A stretch of DNA of 64,000 nt from a bacterium (lineage in GTDB: Bacteria; Pseudomonadota; Gammaproteobacteria; Burkholderiales; Thiobacillaceae): the NCBI GenBank assembly GCA_009772925.1, contig WOUQ01000004.1:82592-146591 (forward strand), in the 5' to 3' direction. Positions 55,139-63,430 of the stretch are shown one piece after another (position 1 is the first letter of the stretch; the number at the start of each line of letters is the position of its first letter). The position numbers and the translations under genes were made by a program. The notes under the pieces were generated by a model that had not been told where the DNA came from, ran no database searches, and worked only from the letters and a program-made list of their open reading frames with translations.

Positions 55139-55447
55139 TCAAGCGGCCTGCAAATCCGGCGCGCGTTCCACTATTGGGATGGGGCGCTGTTCCGCCAGCC
55201 AGAGGTCGTAGTCCATTTGCATACCCAGCCAGAGTTCGGCGCGACCGCCGCGTTCTGGGCCCAGCCAGACTTCGATCCGCCTGGCCATCTCCGGAGAGAT
55301 ACCGGCGTGGCCATTGAGTATCCTGGACAGGGCGGTGCGGGTGATACCCAGCTGTCGGGCCGCCTCGGTCACCGTCAGGCCTAGGGCGGGAAGAACATCC
55401 TCGCGCAGGGTTTCGCCGGGGTGGGGAGGATTAAACATGCGGGCCAT
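55139..55447 (-). CDS. higA: HigA-type antitoxin
   Basis: This 102-residue XRE-family antitoxin has [20 protein letters not shown] and the helix-turn-helix [20 protein letters not shown], followed by [14 protein letters not shown], characteristic of HigA/VapI. It lies 9 bases after higB in the usual toxin-first order. AGGAGAG precedes the ATG. The STAND gene follows. Confidence 0.93.
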   Translation of the reverse strand: MARMFNPPHPGETLREDVLPALGLTVTEAARQLGITRTALSRILNGHAGISPEMARRIEVWLGPERGGRAELWLGMQMDYDLWLAEQRPIPIVERAPDLQAA

Positions 55448-55456
55448 GCGGCTCTC

Positions 55457-55735
55457 CTAGTGATAGTCCAGATAATCGACAAGGATGGCGTCTTCGCCTT
55501 CGAAAGAGCAGGTTAGCCGCCGGTTGCCATTGACCCATACCGACCAGTGGCCATTCATGTCTCCGGACAGGGCATGTAGCCGCCATCCGGGAATGTTCAT
55601 GTCGTCCGGGCATTTCGACCGATCAAGGTGCTTGAGCTGACGGCCGAGGCGCGCGGCGTGATGAGGCTGAATTCCGGCCTTGGAACCCTTGCTGAAGAAC
55701 GCCTCTATGCCTCGGTGTCGGAAGCTCTTGATCAT
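55457..55735 (-). CDS. higB: HigB-type toxin
   Basis: This 92-residue RelE-superfamily mRNA interferase begins IKSFRHRGIEAFFSKGSKAG and ends LTCSFEGEDAILVDYLDYH with the GHWSVWVNGNRRL core strand. It would cleave mRNA on the ribosome. It is the first gene of higB-higA-STAND. Confidence 0.93.
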   Translation of the reverse strand: MIKSFRHRGIEAFFSKGSKAGIQPHHAARLGRQLKHLDRSKCPDDMNIPGWRLHALSGDMNGHWSVWVNGNRRLTCSFEGEDAILVDYLDYH

Positions 55736-55784
55736 GTGTGTAGTGTAGCTTAACGATGTGCGGATGGAACGCCTTCTGCAATGC

Positions 55785-55810
55785 ACAAGGGCCGCACTCG
55801 CGGCCCTTGT
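55785..55810. terminator. Hairpin terminator after lpdA
   Basis: Perfect 11-base arms (ACAAGGGCCGC / GCGGCCCTTGT) and a 4-base loop, 16 bases after the lpdA stop and before higB on the same strand. T-tract is weak (TGCATT), so some readthrough into higBA is possible. Confidence 0.7.
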
Positions 55811-55826
55811 TGTCATGCGGAGAAAT

Positions 55827-57542
55827 TCAGCGTTTGCGTGGCGGCAGCAGGTCGGTGATGGTGCCCTCCGCCATCTCGGCGGCGAAGCAGATCGTTTCCG
55901 ACAGGGTGGGGTGGGCGTGGATGGTGAGGCCGATGTCCTCCGCCGTGGCGCCCATCTCGATGGCCAGTACCGCTTCGGCGAGCAGCTCTCCGGCGTTGAT
56001 GCCGACCAGGCCGGCGCCGATCACCCGTTTGCTTTCCTTGTCCAGGATGAGCTTGGTCAGGCCTTCGGTGCGGGCGATGGAGAGGGCGCGGCCGCTGGCG
56101 GCCCAGGGGAAGGCGCCTTTTTCGATCTCGATGCCCTTGGCCTTGGCTTCCGTTTCGGTGACGCCCACCCAGGCCACTTCCGGGTCGGTGTAGGCGACGG
56201 AGGGGATGACCATGGCCTGGAACTCCACCTTGTGGCCGGCGATGACTTCCGCCGCCACCTTGCCCTCGTGCACTGCCTTGTGCGCCAACATGGGCTGGCC
56301 GACGATGTCGCCGATGGCGAAGATGTGGGGGACGTTGGTGCGCATCTGTTTGTCCACGGCGATGAAGCCGCGCTCGTCCACAGCGACCCCGGCGGACTCG
56401 GCGCCAATGGTCTTGCCGTTGGGACGGCGGCCGATGGCGACGAGGACCCGGTCGAACTTTTCCGTGCTGACCGTCTCGCCGGCCTTCAGGGTGACGTGGA
56501 TGCCGTCCTTCTTCGCTTCCATGGCGGTGACGCCGGTGTTGAGCTTGATCGCCTCGAACCGCTTTTCCATGCGTTTGTGCAGGGGCCTGACCAGATCGGC
56601 GTCGCAGCCGGGGATGAGCTGGCCGCCCAGTTCCACCACGGTGACCCTGCTGCCCAGGGAGTCGTAGACCGTGCCCATCTCCAGGCCGATGATGCCGCCG
56701 CCGATGACCAGCAGGCGCTTGGGGATGTCCGCCAAGGCCAGTGCGCCGGTGGAGCTCATGACGCGCGGATCGTCGGGCTGGAAGGGCAGTTTGATGGCCT
56801 CGGAGCCGGCGGCGATGATGGCGTGGTCGAAGGAAATCGTTTGCATGCCGGCATCGCCGGTCACAGTCAGGCTGTTGGGGCCGGTGAAGGTGGCCACCCC
56901 GTGGGCCACGGTCACCTTGCGTTGCTTGGCGAGCTGGGCCAGGCCGCCGGTGAGCTTGCCCACCACGTCCCTGGCCTTCCACTGCCGCAACGTGTCCAGG
57001 TCCACCTTGGGCTTGGCGAAGGTGACGCCGTGTTCGCCCATCTCTTCCGCTTCGGTGATGAGGCGGGCGGTGTGCAGCAGGGCCTTGGAGGGGATGCAGC
57101 CGACGTTGAGGCAGACGCCGCCGAGATTGGGATAGCGTTCCACCAGCACCACCTGCAAACCCAGGTCTGCGGCGCGAAAGGCGGCGGTGTAGCCACCGGG
57201 GCCGGCGCCGAGGACGAGGACCTGGGCGTGGAGGTCGGAGGCGTGAGGCGTGAGGGGTGAGGCGTGCGGGGGGGGCGAGGTCTTTGTCTCCTCACTTGCC
57301 GACGCTGATGCCAGCATCAGTATCGGCAAGCCCTCCGAGACCTTGTCCCCCACTTTCACCAGCAGCTTCTCCACCACCCCGGCCTGGGGGCAGGGGATGT
57401 CCATCGCCGCCTTGTCGGATTCCACGGTGATGAGGGCGGCGTCCTGGGCCACGCTGTCGCCGGGGTTGACCAGAATGTCGATGACCTGGACGTCCTTGAA
57501 GTTGCCGATGTCGGGGACCTTGATTTCCATGTTCGTGCTCAT
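55827..57542 (-). CDS. lpdA: Dihydrolipoamide dehydrogenase (E3) with N-terminal lipoyl domain
   Basis: This 571-residue E3 of pyruvate dehydrogenase has a lipoyl domain (1-80, lipoyl-Lys44 in ESDKAAMDIP), a linker containing a translated heptamer array (PHASPLTPHASD), then the flavoprotein: GAGPGGYTAAFRAAD, active disulfide CLNVGCIPSK, GGGIIGLEMGTVYDS, IFAIGDIVGQPMLAHKA and HPTLSE. It reoxidises lipoyl groups of E2 with NAD. It is third in aceE-aceF-lpdA. Its last 48 codons are duplicated at 50497. Confidence 0.95.
   Translation of the reverse strand: MSTNMEIKVPDIGNFKDVQVIDILVNPGDSVAQDAALITVESDKAAMDIPCPQAGVVEKLLVKVGDKVSEGLPILMLASASASEETKTSPPPHASPLTPHASDLHAQVLVLGAGPGGYTAAFRAADLGLQVVLVERYPNLGGVCLNVGCIPSKALLHTARLITEAEEMGEHGVTFAKPKVDLDTLRQWKARDVVGKLTGGLAQLAKQRKVTVAHGVATFTGPNSLTVTGDAGMQTISFDHAIIAAGSEAIKLPFQPDDPRVMSSTGALALADIPKRLLVIGGGIIGLEMGTVYDSLGSRVTVVELGGQLIPGCDADLVRPLHKRMEKRFEAIKLNTGVTAMEAKKDGIHVTLKAGETVSTEKFDRVLVAIGRRPNGKTIGAESAGVAVDERGFIAVDKQMRTNVPHIFAIGDIVGQPMLAHKAVHEGKVAAEVIAGHKVEFQAMVIPSVAYTDPEVAWVGVTETEAKAKGIEIEKGAFPWAASGRALSIARTEGLTKLILDKESKRVIGAGLVGINAGELLAEAVLAIEMGATAEDIGLTIHAHPTLSETICFAAEMAEGTITDLLPPRKR
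57241..57266. repeat. GCGTGAG heptamer array within lpdA
   Basis: Heptamers GCGTGAG, GCGTGAG, GGGTGAG and a partial GCGTG follow one another and encode part of the linker between the lipoyl and flavin domains. Same family as 43980-44003 on the opposite strand. Confidence 0.75.
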
Positions 57543-57554
57543 TGATTGTGTTGA

Positions 57555-57630
57555 CCGCCACCCCGACGCGGGCCGGGGTCCAGCGGGCTTTGCGGGCGAC
57601 TGGATTCCCGCCTGCGCGGGAATGACGACA
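57555..57630. repeat. Dispersed intergenic repeat with hairpin (lpdA-aceF gap)
   Basis: The short gap between aceF and lpdA contains CTGGATTCCCGCCTGCGCGG-type sequence with a 7-base stem (TTCCCGC 57605-57611 / GCGGGAA 57616-57622). This wording is a well-known family of dispersed proteobacterial repeats. It may also tune expression between the two genes. Confidence 0.6.
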
Positions 57631-57634
57631 AAGC

Positions 57635-58984
57635 TTACAGCAGCAGCCTACGCACGTCGGACAGCATGGCGCGCAGGTGGCTGGTGAAGCGGGCGCCGTC
57701 GGCGCCGTCGATGACGCGATGGTCGTAGGACAGCGACAGCGGCAGCATCAGGCGCGGCTCGAAAGTCTTCGCCGTCTTGTTCCACACCGGTTTCCAGTCG
57801 GAGCGCGAGACGCCCAGGATGGCCACCTCGGGACAGTTGATGATGGGCGTGAACTGAGTACCGCCGATGCCGCCCAGGCTGGAGATGGTGAAGCAGCCGC
57901 CCTGCATGGCGTCCACCTTCAGCTTGCGCTCGCGCGCCAGGTCCGAAAGTTCCGCCAGCTCGCGGGCGATGTCCATGACGTCCTTCTTGTTGACGTCGCG
58001 GATCACCGGCACCACCAGGCCGTCCGGGGTGTCGCAGGCGAAGCCGACGTGGAAGTACTTCTTCAGCACCAGGTGCTCGCCGTCGGCGGCCAGCGAGGCG
58101 TTGAAGTTGGGGTAGGCGCGCAGGGCGTTGACCACCGCCTTCATCAGGAAGGCGAGCAGGGTGAGCTTGACCCCGCGTTTGCCGGCCTCGTCATGCATGG
58201 ACTTGCGGAAGTCTTCCAGGTCGGTGATGTCGGCCTCGTCGAACTGGGTGACGTGCGGGGCGGTGACCCAGTTGCGGGAAAGATTGACGCCCGAGAGCTT
58301 CCTGATGCGCGACAGCGGCTGCGTGTCAGTCTCGCCGAACTGGCTGAAGTCGATCACCGGCGCGGGCGGAAAGCCGAGGCCGAAGGACTCGCCGGCGGGC
58401 TTGGCCAGTTCCGCCTTGATCCAGGCCTGCACGTTCTCCTTGAGGATGCGGCCGCGCGGTCCCGTGCCCTTGACGCGGGACAACTCGGCACCCAGTTCGC
58501 GGGCGAAGCGGCGTACCGAGGGGCTGGCGTGAGCCGGTTTGCCGCTGTCGAAGCCGGCGTGGGCGGCCACCGGATGGGGCCGGTTTCTGGGCGGGATGGG
58601 CGCGCGCGCCTGCGGTGCGGGATTGGACGGCAGCGGTACGGAGGCCACCAGGGTGCTTTCCCCGCTGCCGGAGTCGGCATCGCCGGCGGGAGAGGGGGCG
58701 GTGAAGGATTTCACCACCGGCGCGGCCGCTTTGGCGGCGGATTCGTCGGAGGCATCCAGCAGGAGCACCAGGGTGCCGGCGGAGATCTTGTCGCCCACCT
58801 TGATTTTCAGTTCCTTGACCGTGCCGGCAAAGGGGGCGGGGATGTCCATGGCGGCCTTGTCGGATTCCACGGTCATGATGGAATCGTCGGTGGCGAGGCT
58901 GTCGCCCGGCTTGACCATGAGTTCGATGACCTCGACGTCCTTGAAGTTGCCGATGTCGGGGACGAGGACTTCCTTGATAGCCAT
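57635..58984 (-). CDS. aceF: Pyruvate dehydrogenase E2, dihydrolipoamide acetyltransferase
   Basis: This 449-residue E2 has one lipoyl domain (Lys43 in ESDKAAMDIP), a Pro/Ala linker, a peripheral subunit-binding domain (SPSVRRFARELGAELSRVKG, GPRGRI) and a catalytic domain ending in LSYDHRVIDGADGARF. It transfers acetyl to CoA in the complex. Some E2 proteins carry two or three lipoyl domains; here E2 and E3 carry one each. It starts 12 bases after aceE. Confidence 0.95.
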   Translation of the reverse strand: MAIKEVLVPDIGNFKDVEVIELMVKPGDSLATDDSIMTVESDKAAMDIPAPFAGTVKELKIKVGDKISAGTLVLLLDASDESAAKAAAPVVKSFTAPSPAGDADSGSGESTLVASVPLPSNPAPQARAPIPPRNRPHPVAAHAGFDSGKPAHASPSVRRFARELGAELSRVKGTGPRGRILKENVQAWIKAELAKPAGESFGLGFPPAPVIDFSQFGETDTQPLSRIRKLSGVNLSRNWVTAPHVTQFDEADITDLEDFRKSMHDEAGKRGVKLTLLAFLMKAVVNALRAYPNFNASLAADGEHLVLKKYFHVGFACDTPDGLVVPVIRDVNKKDVMDIARELAELSDLARERKLKVDAMQGGCFTISSLGGIGGTQFTPIINCPEVAILGVSRSDWKPVWNKTAKTFEPRLMLPLSLSYDHRVIDGADGARFTSHLRAMLSDVRRLLL

Positions 58985-58996
58985 GTGCTCGTCTCC

Positions 58997-61699
58997 TTAC
59001 ACGTTGACCGGGTTGGGCCGGTCCGCGTCGATGCCGTATTTCTTGATGGCTTCGGCCGCCTTGCCGGCCGGGATCACGCCTTCGTCGGCCAGGGCCTTGA
59101 GGGCGGCCAGCACGACGTAATGGCGGTCCACCTCGAAGAAGCGGCGCAGCGCCTCGCGCGAATCCGAGCGGCCGAAACCGTCGGTGCCCAGGGTCACGTA
59201 GCGGCGATGCAAGTAGGGCCGGATCTGGTCAGGATAGGCGCGCATGTAGTCGGTGGCGGCGACGATGGGGCCGTCTGTGCCGTCCAGGCACTGCTCCACG
59301 AAGCTCACCTTCTGCTTCTTGTCCGGATGCAGCAGGTTCCAGCGATGGGTCTCCTGCGCCTCCCGGCGCAGTTCGTTGAAGCTGGTGGCGCTCCACACGT
59401 CGGCGGCCACGCCCCAGTCACGTTCCAGCAACTCGGCGGCGGCGATGACCTCGTGCAGGATGGTGCCGGAGCCCAGCAGTTGAACCCGTGGTTTTGCTTT
59501 TCTGCTTTTTGCCGTTTCCCGTTTCCCATTTCCCGTTTCATTGAGCTTGTACAGCCCCTTCAGGATGCCTTTCTCGGCGCCCTTGGGGCACGCCGGGTGG
59601 CTGTAGTTCTCGTTCATCACCGTCAGGTAATAGAACACGTCCTCCTGCTCCTGCACCATGCGGCGCAGGCCGTCCTGGATGATGAGCGCCAGTTCGTAGT
59701 GGAAGGTGGGGTCGTAGCTGACGCAGTTGGGGATGGTGGCCGCCATCAGATGCGAGTGGCCGTCCTCGTGTTGCAGGCCTTCGCCGTTCAGCGTCGTGCG
59801 GCCGGCGGTGGCGCCGAGCAGGAAGCCGCGCGCGCGCGAATCGCCGGCGGCCCAGGCCAGGTCGCCGATGCGCTGGAAGCCGAACATCGAGTAGTAGATG
59901 TAGAAGGGAATCATCTGCACGCCGCTGGTGCTGTAGGCCGTGGCCGCGGCCAGCCAGGAACTGAAGGCGCCGGCTTCGTTGATGCCCTCCTCGAGGATCT
60001 GGCCGCCCTTGTCCTCGCGGTAGTACATGACCTGGTCGGAATCCACCGGCTCGTAGAGCTGGCCGACGGAGGAGTAGATGCCCACCTGGCGGAACAGGCC
60101 TTCCATGCCGAAAGTGCGTGCCTCGTCCGGGACGATGGGCACGATGTGGCGGCCGATCGCCTTGTCGCGCAGCAGGCTGGTAAGAATGCGCACGAAGGCC
60201 ATCGTGGTGGAAATCTCGCGCTCGCCGGTGGCTTCCAGCATGGCCTGGAAATTGGAGAGCGGCGGCGCCGCCAGGGGCTCGGCCTTGACGCGGCGGCGGG
60301 GCATGTAGCCGCCGAGGGCGGCGCGGCGGGCCTGCAGGTACTTCATCTCCGGGCTGTCGTCGGCCGGCCGATAGAACGGCAGGTTGGGTAGATCTTCATC
60401 GGAGATGGGGATGCGGAAGCGGTCACGGAAGGCGCGCAGGTCCTCCAGGGCCATCTTCTTGGCCTGGTGTGTCGGGTTCTGCGCCTCGCCGGAGGCGCCC
60501 ATGCCATAGCCCTTGATGGTCTTCGCCAGGATCACCGTGGGCTGGCCGGTGTGCTTCGACGCCGCCGCGTAGGCCGCGTAGATCTTGTGCGGGTCGTGGC
60601 CGCCCCGGTTCAGGCGCCAGATGTCCTCGTCGGACATGGCGGCGACCAACTCTTTCAGCTCGGGGTACTTGCCGAAGAAGTGCTCGCGCGTGTAGGCGCC
60701 GCCCTTGGCCTTGAAGTTCTGGTATTCGCCGTCGACGCATTCCTCCATGCGCTTGCGCAGCAGGCCCTGGCTGTCCATCGCCAGCAGCGGATCCCAGTAG
60801 GACCCCCAGATGACCTTGATGACGTTCCAGCCGGCGCCGCGGAAGGCGGCCTCCAGCTCCTGGATGATCTTGCCATTGCCGCGCACCGGACCGTCGAGGC
60901 GTTGCAGGTTGCAGTTGATGACGAAGATCAGGTTGTCCAGCTTCTCCCGCGAGGCCAGGGTGATGGCGCCCAGGGATTCCGGCTCGTCGGTCTCGCCGTC
61001 GCCGAGGAAGGCCCAGACCTTGCGTCCGGAGGTGTCGGCGATGCCGCGGTCGTGCAGGTAGCGGAGAAAGCGGGCCTGGTAGATGGCCTGGATGGGGCCC
61101 AGGCCCATGGATACGGTGGGGAACTGCCAGAATTCGGGCATCAGCCAGGGGTGCGGGTAGGAGGACAGGCCGCCGCCGGCGGACTCCTGGCGGAAATTGG
61201 CGAACTGTTCTTCGCTGATGCGGCCTTCGAGGAAGGCGCGCGCGTACACGCCGGGCGCGGAATGGCCCTGGAAATAGACCAGGTCGCCACCACGCGAGGC
61301 GTCGAGGCCATGGAAAAAGTGGTTGAAGCCGACTTCATAGAGGGTGGCGGCGGACTGGTAGCTGGCGATGTGGCCGCCCACGCCCGGTGCCTTCTCGTTC
61401 GCGCGCATGACGCAGGCCACCGCGTTCCAGCGGATCAGGCTCTTGATGCGGGTCTCGATGGCCACGTCGCCGGGGTGCTTTTCCTGCAGGTGCACCGGGA
61501 TGCTGTTCACATAGGCGGTGGTGGCGTTGTAGGGCAGGTAGGCGCCGGAGCGGCGCGCCTTGTCGATGAGGCGCTCCAGCAGGAAATGGGCGCGCTCGGC
61601 GCCTTCTTCCTCGATGACGGCGGCCAGGGCGTCCAGCCATTCGCGGGTTTCCTGGGGATCGATGTCGGGCGTGCTGCCCGGCGTGTGGCTATTCGGCAT
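58997..61699 (-). CDS. aceE: Pyruvate dehydrogenase E1 (homodimeric type)
   Basis: This 900-residue E1 has the thiamine-diphosphate motif GDGETDEPES...NCN, HFFHGLDASRGGDLVYFQGH near residue 130, EDGHSHLMAATIPNC and a C-terminal GTDGFGRSDSREALR. Residues about 719-738 (NETGNGKRETAKSRKAKP) form an extra basic loop just before the conserved RVQLLGSGTIL; they are encoded by a GTTTCCC heptamer array. Family length is about 887, so the insertion accounts for most of the excess. First gene of the aceE-aceF-lpdA operon; an AATACT inverted repeat lies upstream. Confidence 0.95.
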   Translation of the reverse strand: MPNSHTPGSTPDIDPQETREWLDALAAVIEEEGAERAHFLLERLIDKARRSGAYLPYNATTAYVNSIPVHLQEKHPGDVAIETRIKSLIRWNAVACVMRANEKAPGVGGHIASYQSAATLYEVGFNHFFHGLDASRGGDLVYFQGHSAPGVYARAFLEGRISEEQFANFRQESAGGGLSSYPHPWLMPEFWQFPTVSMGLGPIQAIYQARFLRYLHDRGIADTSGRKVWAFLGDGETDEPESLGAITLASREKLDNLIFVINCNLQRLDGPVRGNGKIIQELEAAFRGAGWNVIKVIWGSYWDPLLAMDSQGLLRKRMEECVDGEYQNFKAKGGAYTREHFFGKYPELKELVAAMSDEDIWRLNRGGHDPHKIYAAYAAASKHTGQPTVILAKTIKGYGMGASGEAQNPTHQAKKMALEDLRAFRDRFRIPISDEDLPNLPFYRPADDSPEMKYLQARRAALGGYMPRRRVKAEPLAAPPLSNFQAMLEATGEREISTTMAFVRILTSLLRDKAIGRHIVPIVPDEARTFGMEGLFRQVGIYSSVGQLYEPVDSDQVMYYREDKGGQILEEGINEAGAFSSWLAAATAYSTSGVQMIPFYIYYSMFGFQRIGDLAWAAGDSRARGFLLGATAGRTTLNGEGLQHEDGHSHLMAATIPNCVSYDPTFHYELALIIQDGLRRMVQEQEDVFYYLTVMNENYSHPACPKGAEKGILKGLYKLNETGNGKRETAKSRKAKPRVQLLGSGTILHEVIAAAELLERDWGVAADVWSATSFNELRREAQETHRWNLLHPDKKQKVSFVEQCLDGTDGPIVAATDYMRAYPDQIRPYLHRRYVTLGTDGFGRSDSREALRRFFEVDRHYVVLAALKALADEGVIPAGKAAEAIKKYGIDADRPNPVNV
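59491..59540. repeat. GTTTCCC heptamer array translated within aceE
   Basis: Bases 59514-59539 read GTTTCCC, GTTTCCC, ATTTCCC, GTTTC, preceded by T-rich TTTTGCTTTTCTGCTTTTTG. Base composition differs sharply from the surrounding gene. The reading frame stays open through it. Confidence 0.75.
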
Positions 61700-61847
61700 G
61701 CAATGAGTCTCCGAACGAGTGGCGGGATCCCTATGCGCGGTGATCGCGGTCTGGCGCGATCCGGCGTGGGTCCTGGTTTTCGTGGAACAATCGGGTTGAT
61801 GGAAGCGGGCGCATTATCCGGATCGGGCGCTTGCCCGTCAATTCTTC

Positions 61848-61860
61848 AATACTGAGTATT
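61848..61860. promoter_or_regulatory. Operator-like palindrome upstream of aceE
   Basis: AATACT-G-AGTATT is a perfect 6+6 inverted repeat in the AT-rich divergent region between aceE (start 61699) and the M17 gene (start 61887). It could bind a GntR-type (PdhR-like) or other dimeric regulator; it does not match the E. coli PdhR box. Confidence 0.35.
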
Positions 61861-61886
61861 CACGTTTTTAATATTAAGGTTGTCTA

Positions 61887-63422
61887 ATGAACAACTCCGC
61901 AAAAAAAACGGCTATCCCGGCGATCCTGGCCAGAGTGCAACAGAATAGCGAAGTCCTCGTCCAGCGTAACGGCAACCTTCGTCATCTGCTGAATATCCTG
62001 CCCGCCGGCACGGACTGGTTCGAGGTGCCGGACGCCGAGGCCGCCCGCGCCGCCCTGGCGCGCAAGGACAAGAAGCCCGGCGAGCTGTCGAAGTCCCCCT
62101 TGATCCTGGAACTGCCCGGCGGCTGCCTGTCGGTCTGGTTGCGCGTGGACGAGGCAAAGCCAGTCTTCGACCGCCATGCCGCCCTGCGCCAGGCCCTGAA
62201 ATCCTTGCTGGACGAGCACCCCGCTGAACTCCATGTCGCCCTCTACGGCGCGGAGGATTTCCGCGTCCGCGCCGCCGGTGAGGCCGCCTACGTGGTCTGG
62301 CTGAACGGCGCGCGCCTGCCCGCCTGGAAGAGCGAGAAGGCCCCGGCGGCCCTGGAGCGTATGGTCCTGCACGGCGTCTGCGGCCTGGATCTGAAGCGGG
62401 AGCAGGCGCTGGCCGAGGGCAACACCCTCTGCCGGCAGCTCACCCTGCTGCCTCCGAACCTGCTGACGCCGGCCACCTACCGGGAACGCATTCGTGTCCT
62501 GGCGCAGGAGGCGGGTTGGGGCATCGAGGAATACGACGTGAAGCGTCTGAAGAAGCTCAAGGCCGGCGCTTTCCTGGCGGTGGCCCGGGGCAGCGGCCAC
62601 GAGGACGCGGCCATCGTCAGACTGACATATGGCGGGAAGGGTCAAGGGGGAACCGCCCTGAAGGGCATAAAGGGGAAGGGCAAGAGCTTTGCCCTGGTCG
62701 GCAAGGGCATCTGCTTCGACACCGGCGGGCACAACCTGAAGCCGGCGCGCTACATGCACAACATGCACGACGACATGAACGGTTCCGCCGTCGCCCTGGG
62801 CATCCTGCTGGCGGCGACCCGGCTGCGGCTGCCGGTCAACCTGGAAGTGTGGCTGGCCATCGCCCAGAACCACCTGTCCCCCGAGGCCTACACCCAGAAC
62901 GAGGTGGTGACCGCCCTCAACGGCACCACCATCGAGATCGTCCATACCGACGCCGAGGGCCGCATGGTCCTGGCGGATACCCTGGCCCTGGCGGCGAAGG
63001 AGAAACCGCAAGCCATCCTCGACTTCGCCACCCTCACCGGCAGCATGACCACGGCCTTGGGCGAGCGCATGAGCGGCGTCATCAGCAACCGCGACGAGCT
63101 GGCGACGCAGGCCGTGGCGGCGGGCCTGGCCTGCGGCGAGCGAGTGGTGGCCTTTCCCATGCCGGAGGACTACGACGAGGCCCTGGACTCCAGTGTCGCC
63201 GACGTCAAGCAATGCACTCTCGAAGGCGAGGCCGACCACATCCTCGCCGCCCGCTTCCTCAACCGTTTCGTCGGCGACACCCCCTGGCTGCACGTGGACC
63301 TGTCCGCCAGCCGCTGCAAGGGCGGGCTGGGCGCGGCGGCGTCGGACATCACCGGGTTTGGGGTGGGGCTGGGCCTGGAAATGTTGAACGCTCTCGCCTC
63401 GCCGCGCGCCGGACAGGGCTGA
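61887..63422 (+). CDS. M17-family leucyl aminopeptidase
   Basis: This 511-residue metallo-aminopeptidase has the M17 metal ligands: Lys and Asp in VGKGICFDTGGHNLKP, Asp in MHDDMNGSA and the signature HTDAEGRMVLADTL, followed by LTGSMTTALGERMSG. A Gly/Lys-rich loop (YGGKGQGGTALKGIKGKGKS) before VGKG is longer than usual. It probably removes N-terminal residues from peptides in the cytoplasm. The gene is divergent from aceE. Confidence 0.9.
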   Translation: MNNSAKKTAIPAILARVQQNSEVLVQRNGNLRHLLNILPAGTDWFEVPDAEAARAALARKDKKPGELSKSPLILELPGGCLSVWLRVDEAKPVFDRHAALRQALKSLLDEHPAELHVALYGAEDFRVRAAGEAAYVVWLNGARLPAWKSEKAPAALERMVLHGVCGLDLKREQALAEGNTLCRQLTLLPPNLLTPATYRERIRVLAQEAGWGIEEYDVKRLKKLKAGAFLAVARGSGHEDAAIVRLTYGGKGQGGTALKGIKGKGKSFALVGKGICFDTGGHNLKPARYMHNMHDDMNGSAVALGILLAATRLRLPVNLEVWLAIAQNHLSPEAYTQNEVVTALNGTTIEIVHTDAEGRMVLADTLALAAKEKPQAILDFATLTGSMTTALGERMSGVISNRDELATQAVAAGLACGERVVAFPMPEDYDEALDSSVADVKQCTLEGEADHILAARFLNRFVGDTPWLHVDLSASRCKGGLGAAASDITGFGVGLGLEMLNALASPRAGQG

Positions 63423-63430
63423 GACATACC

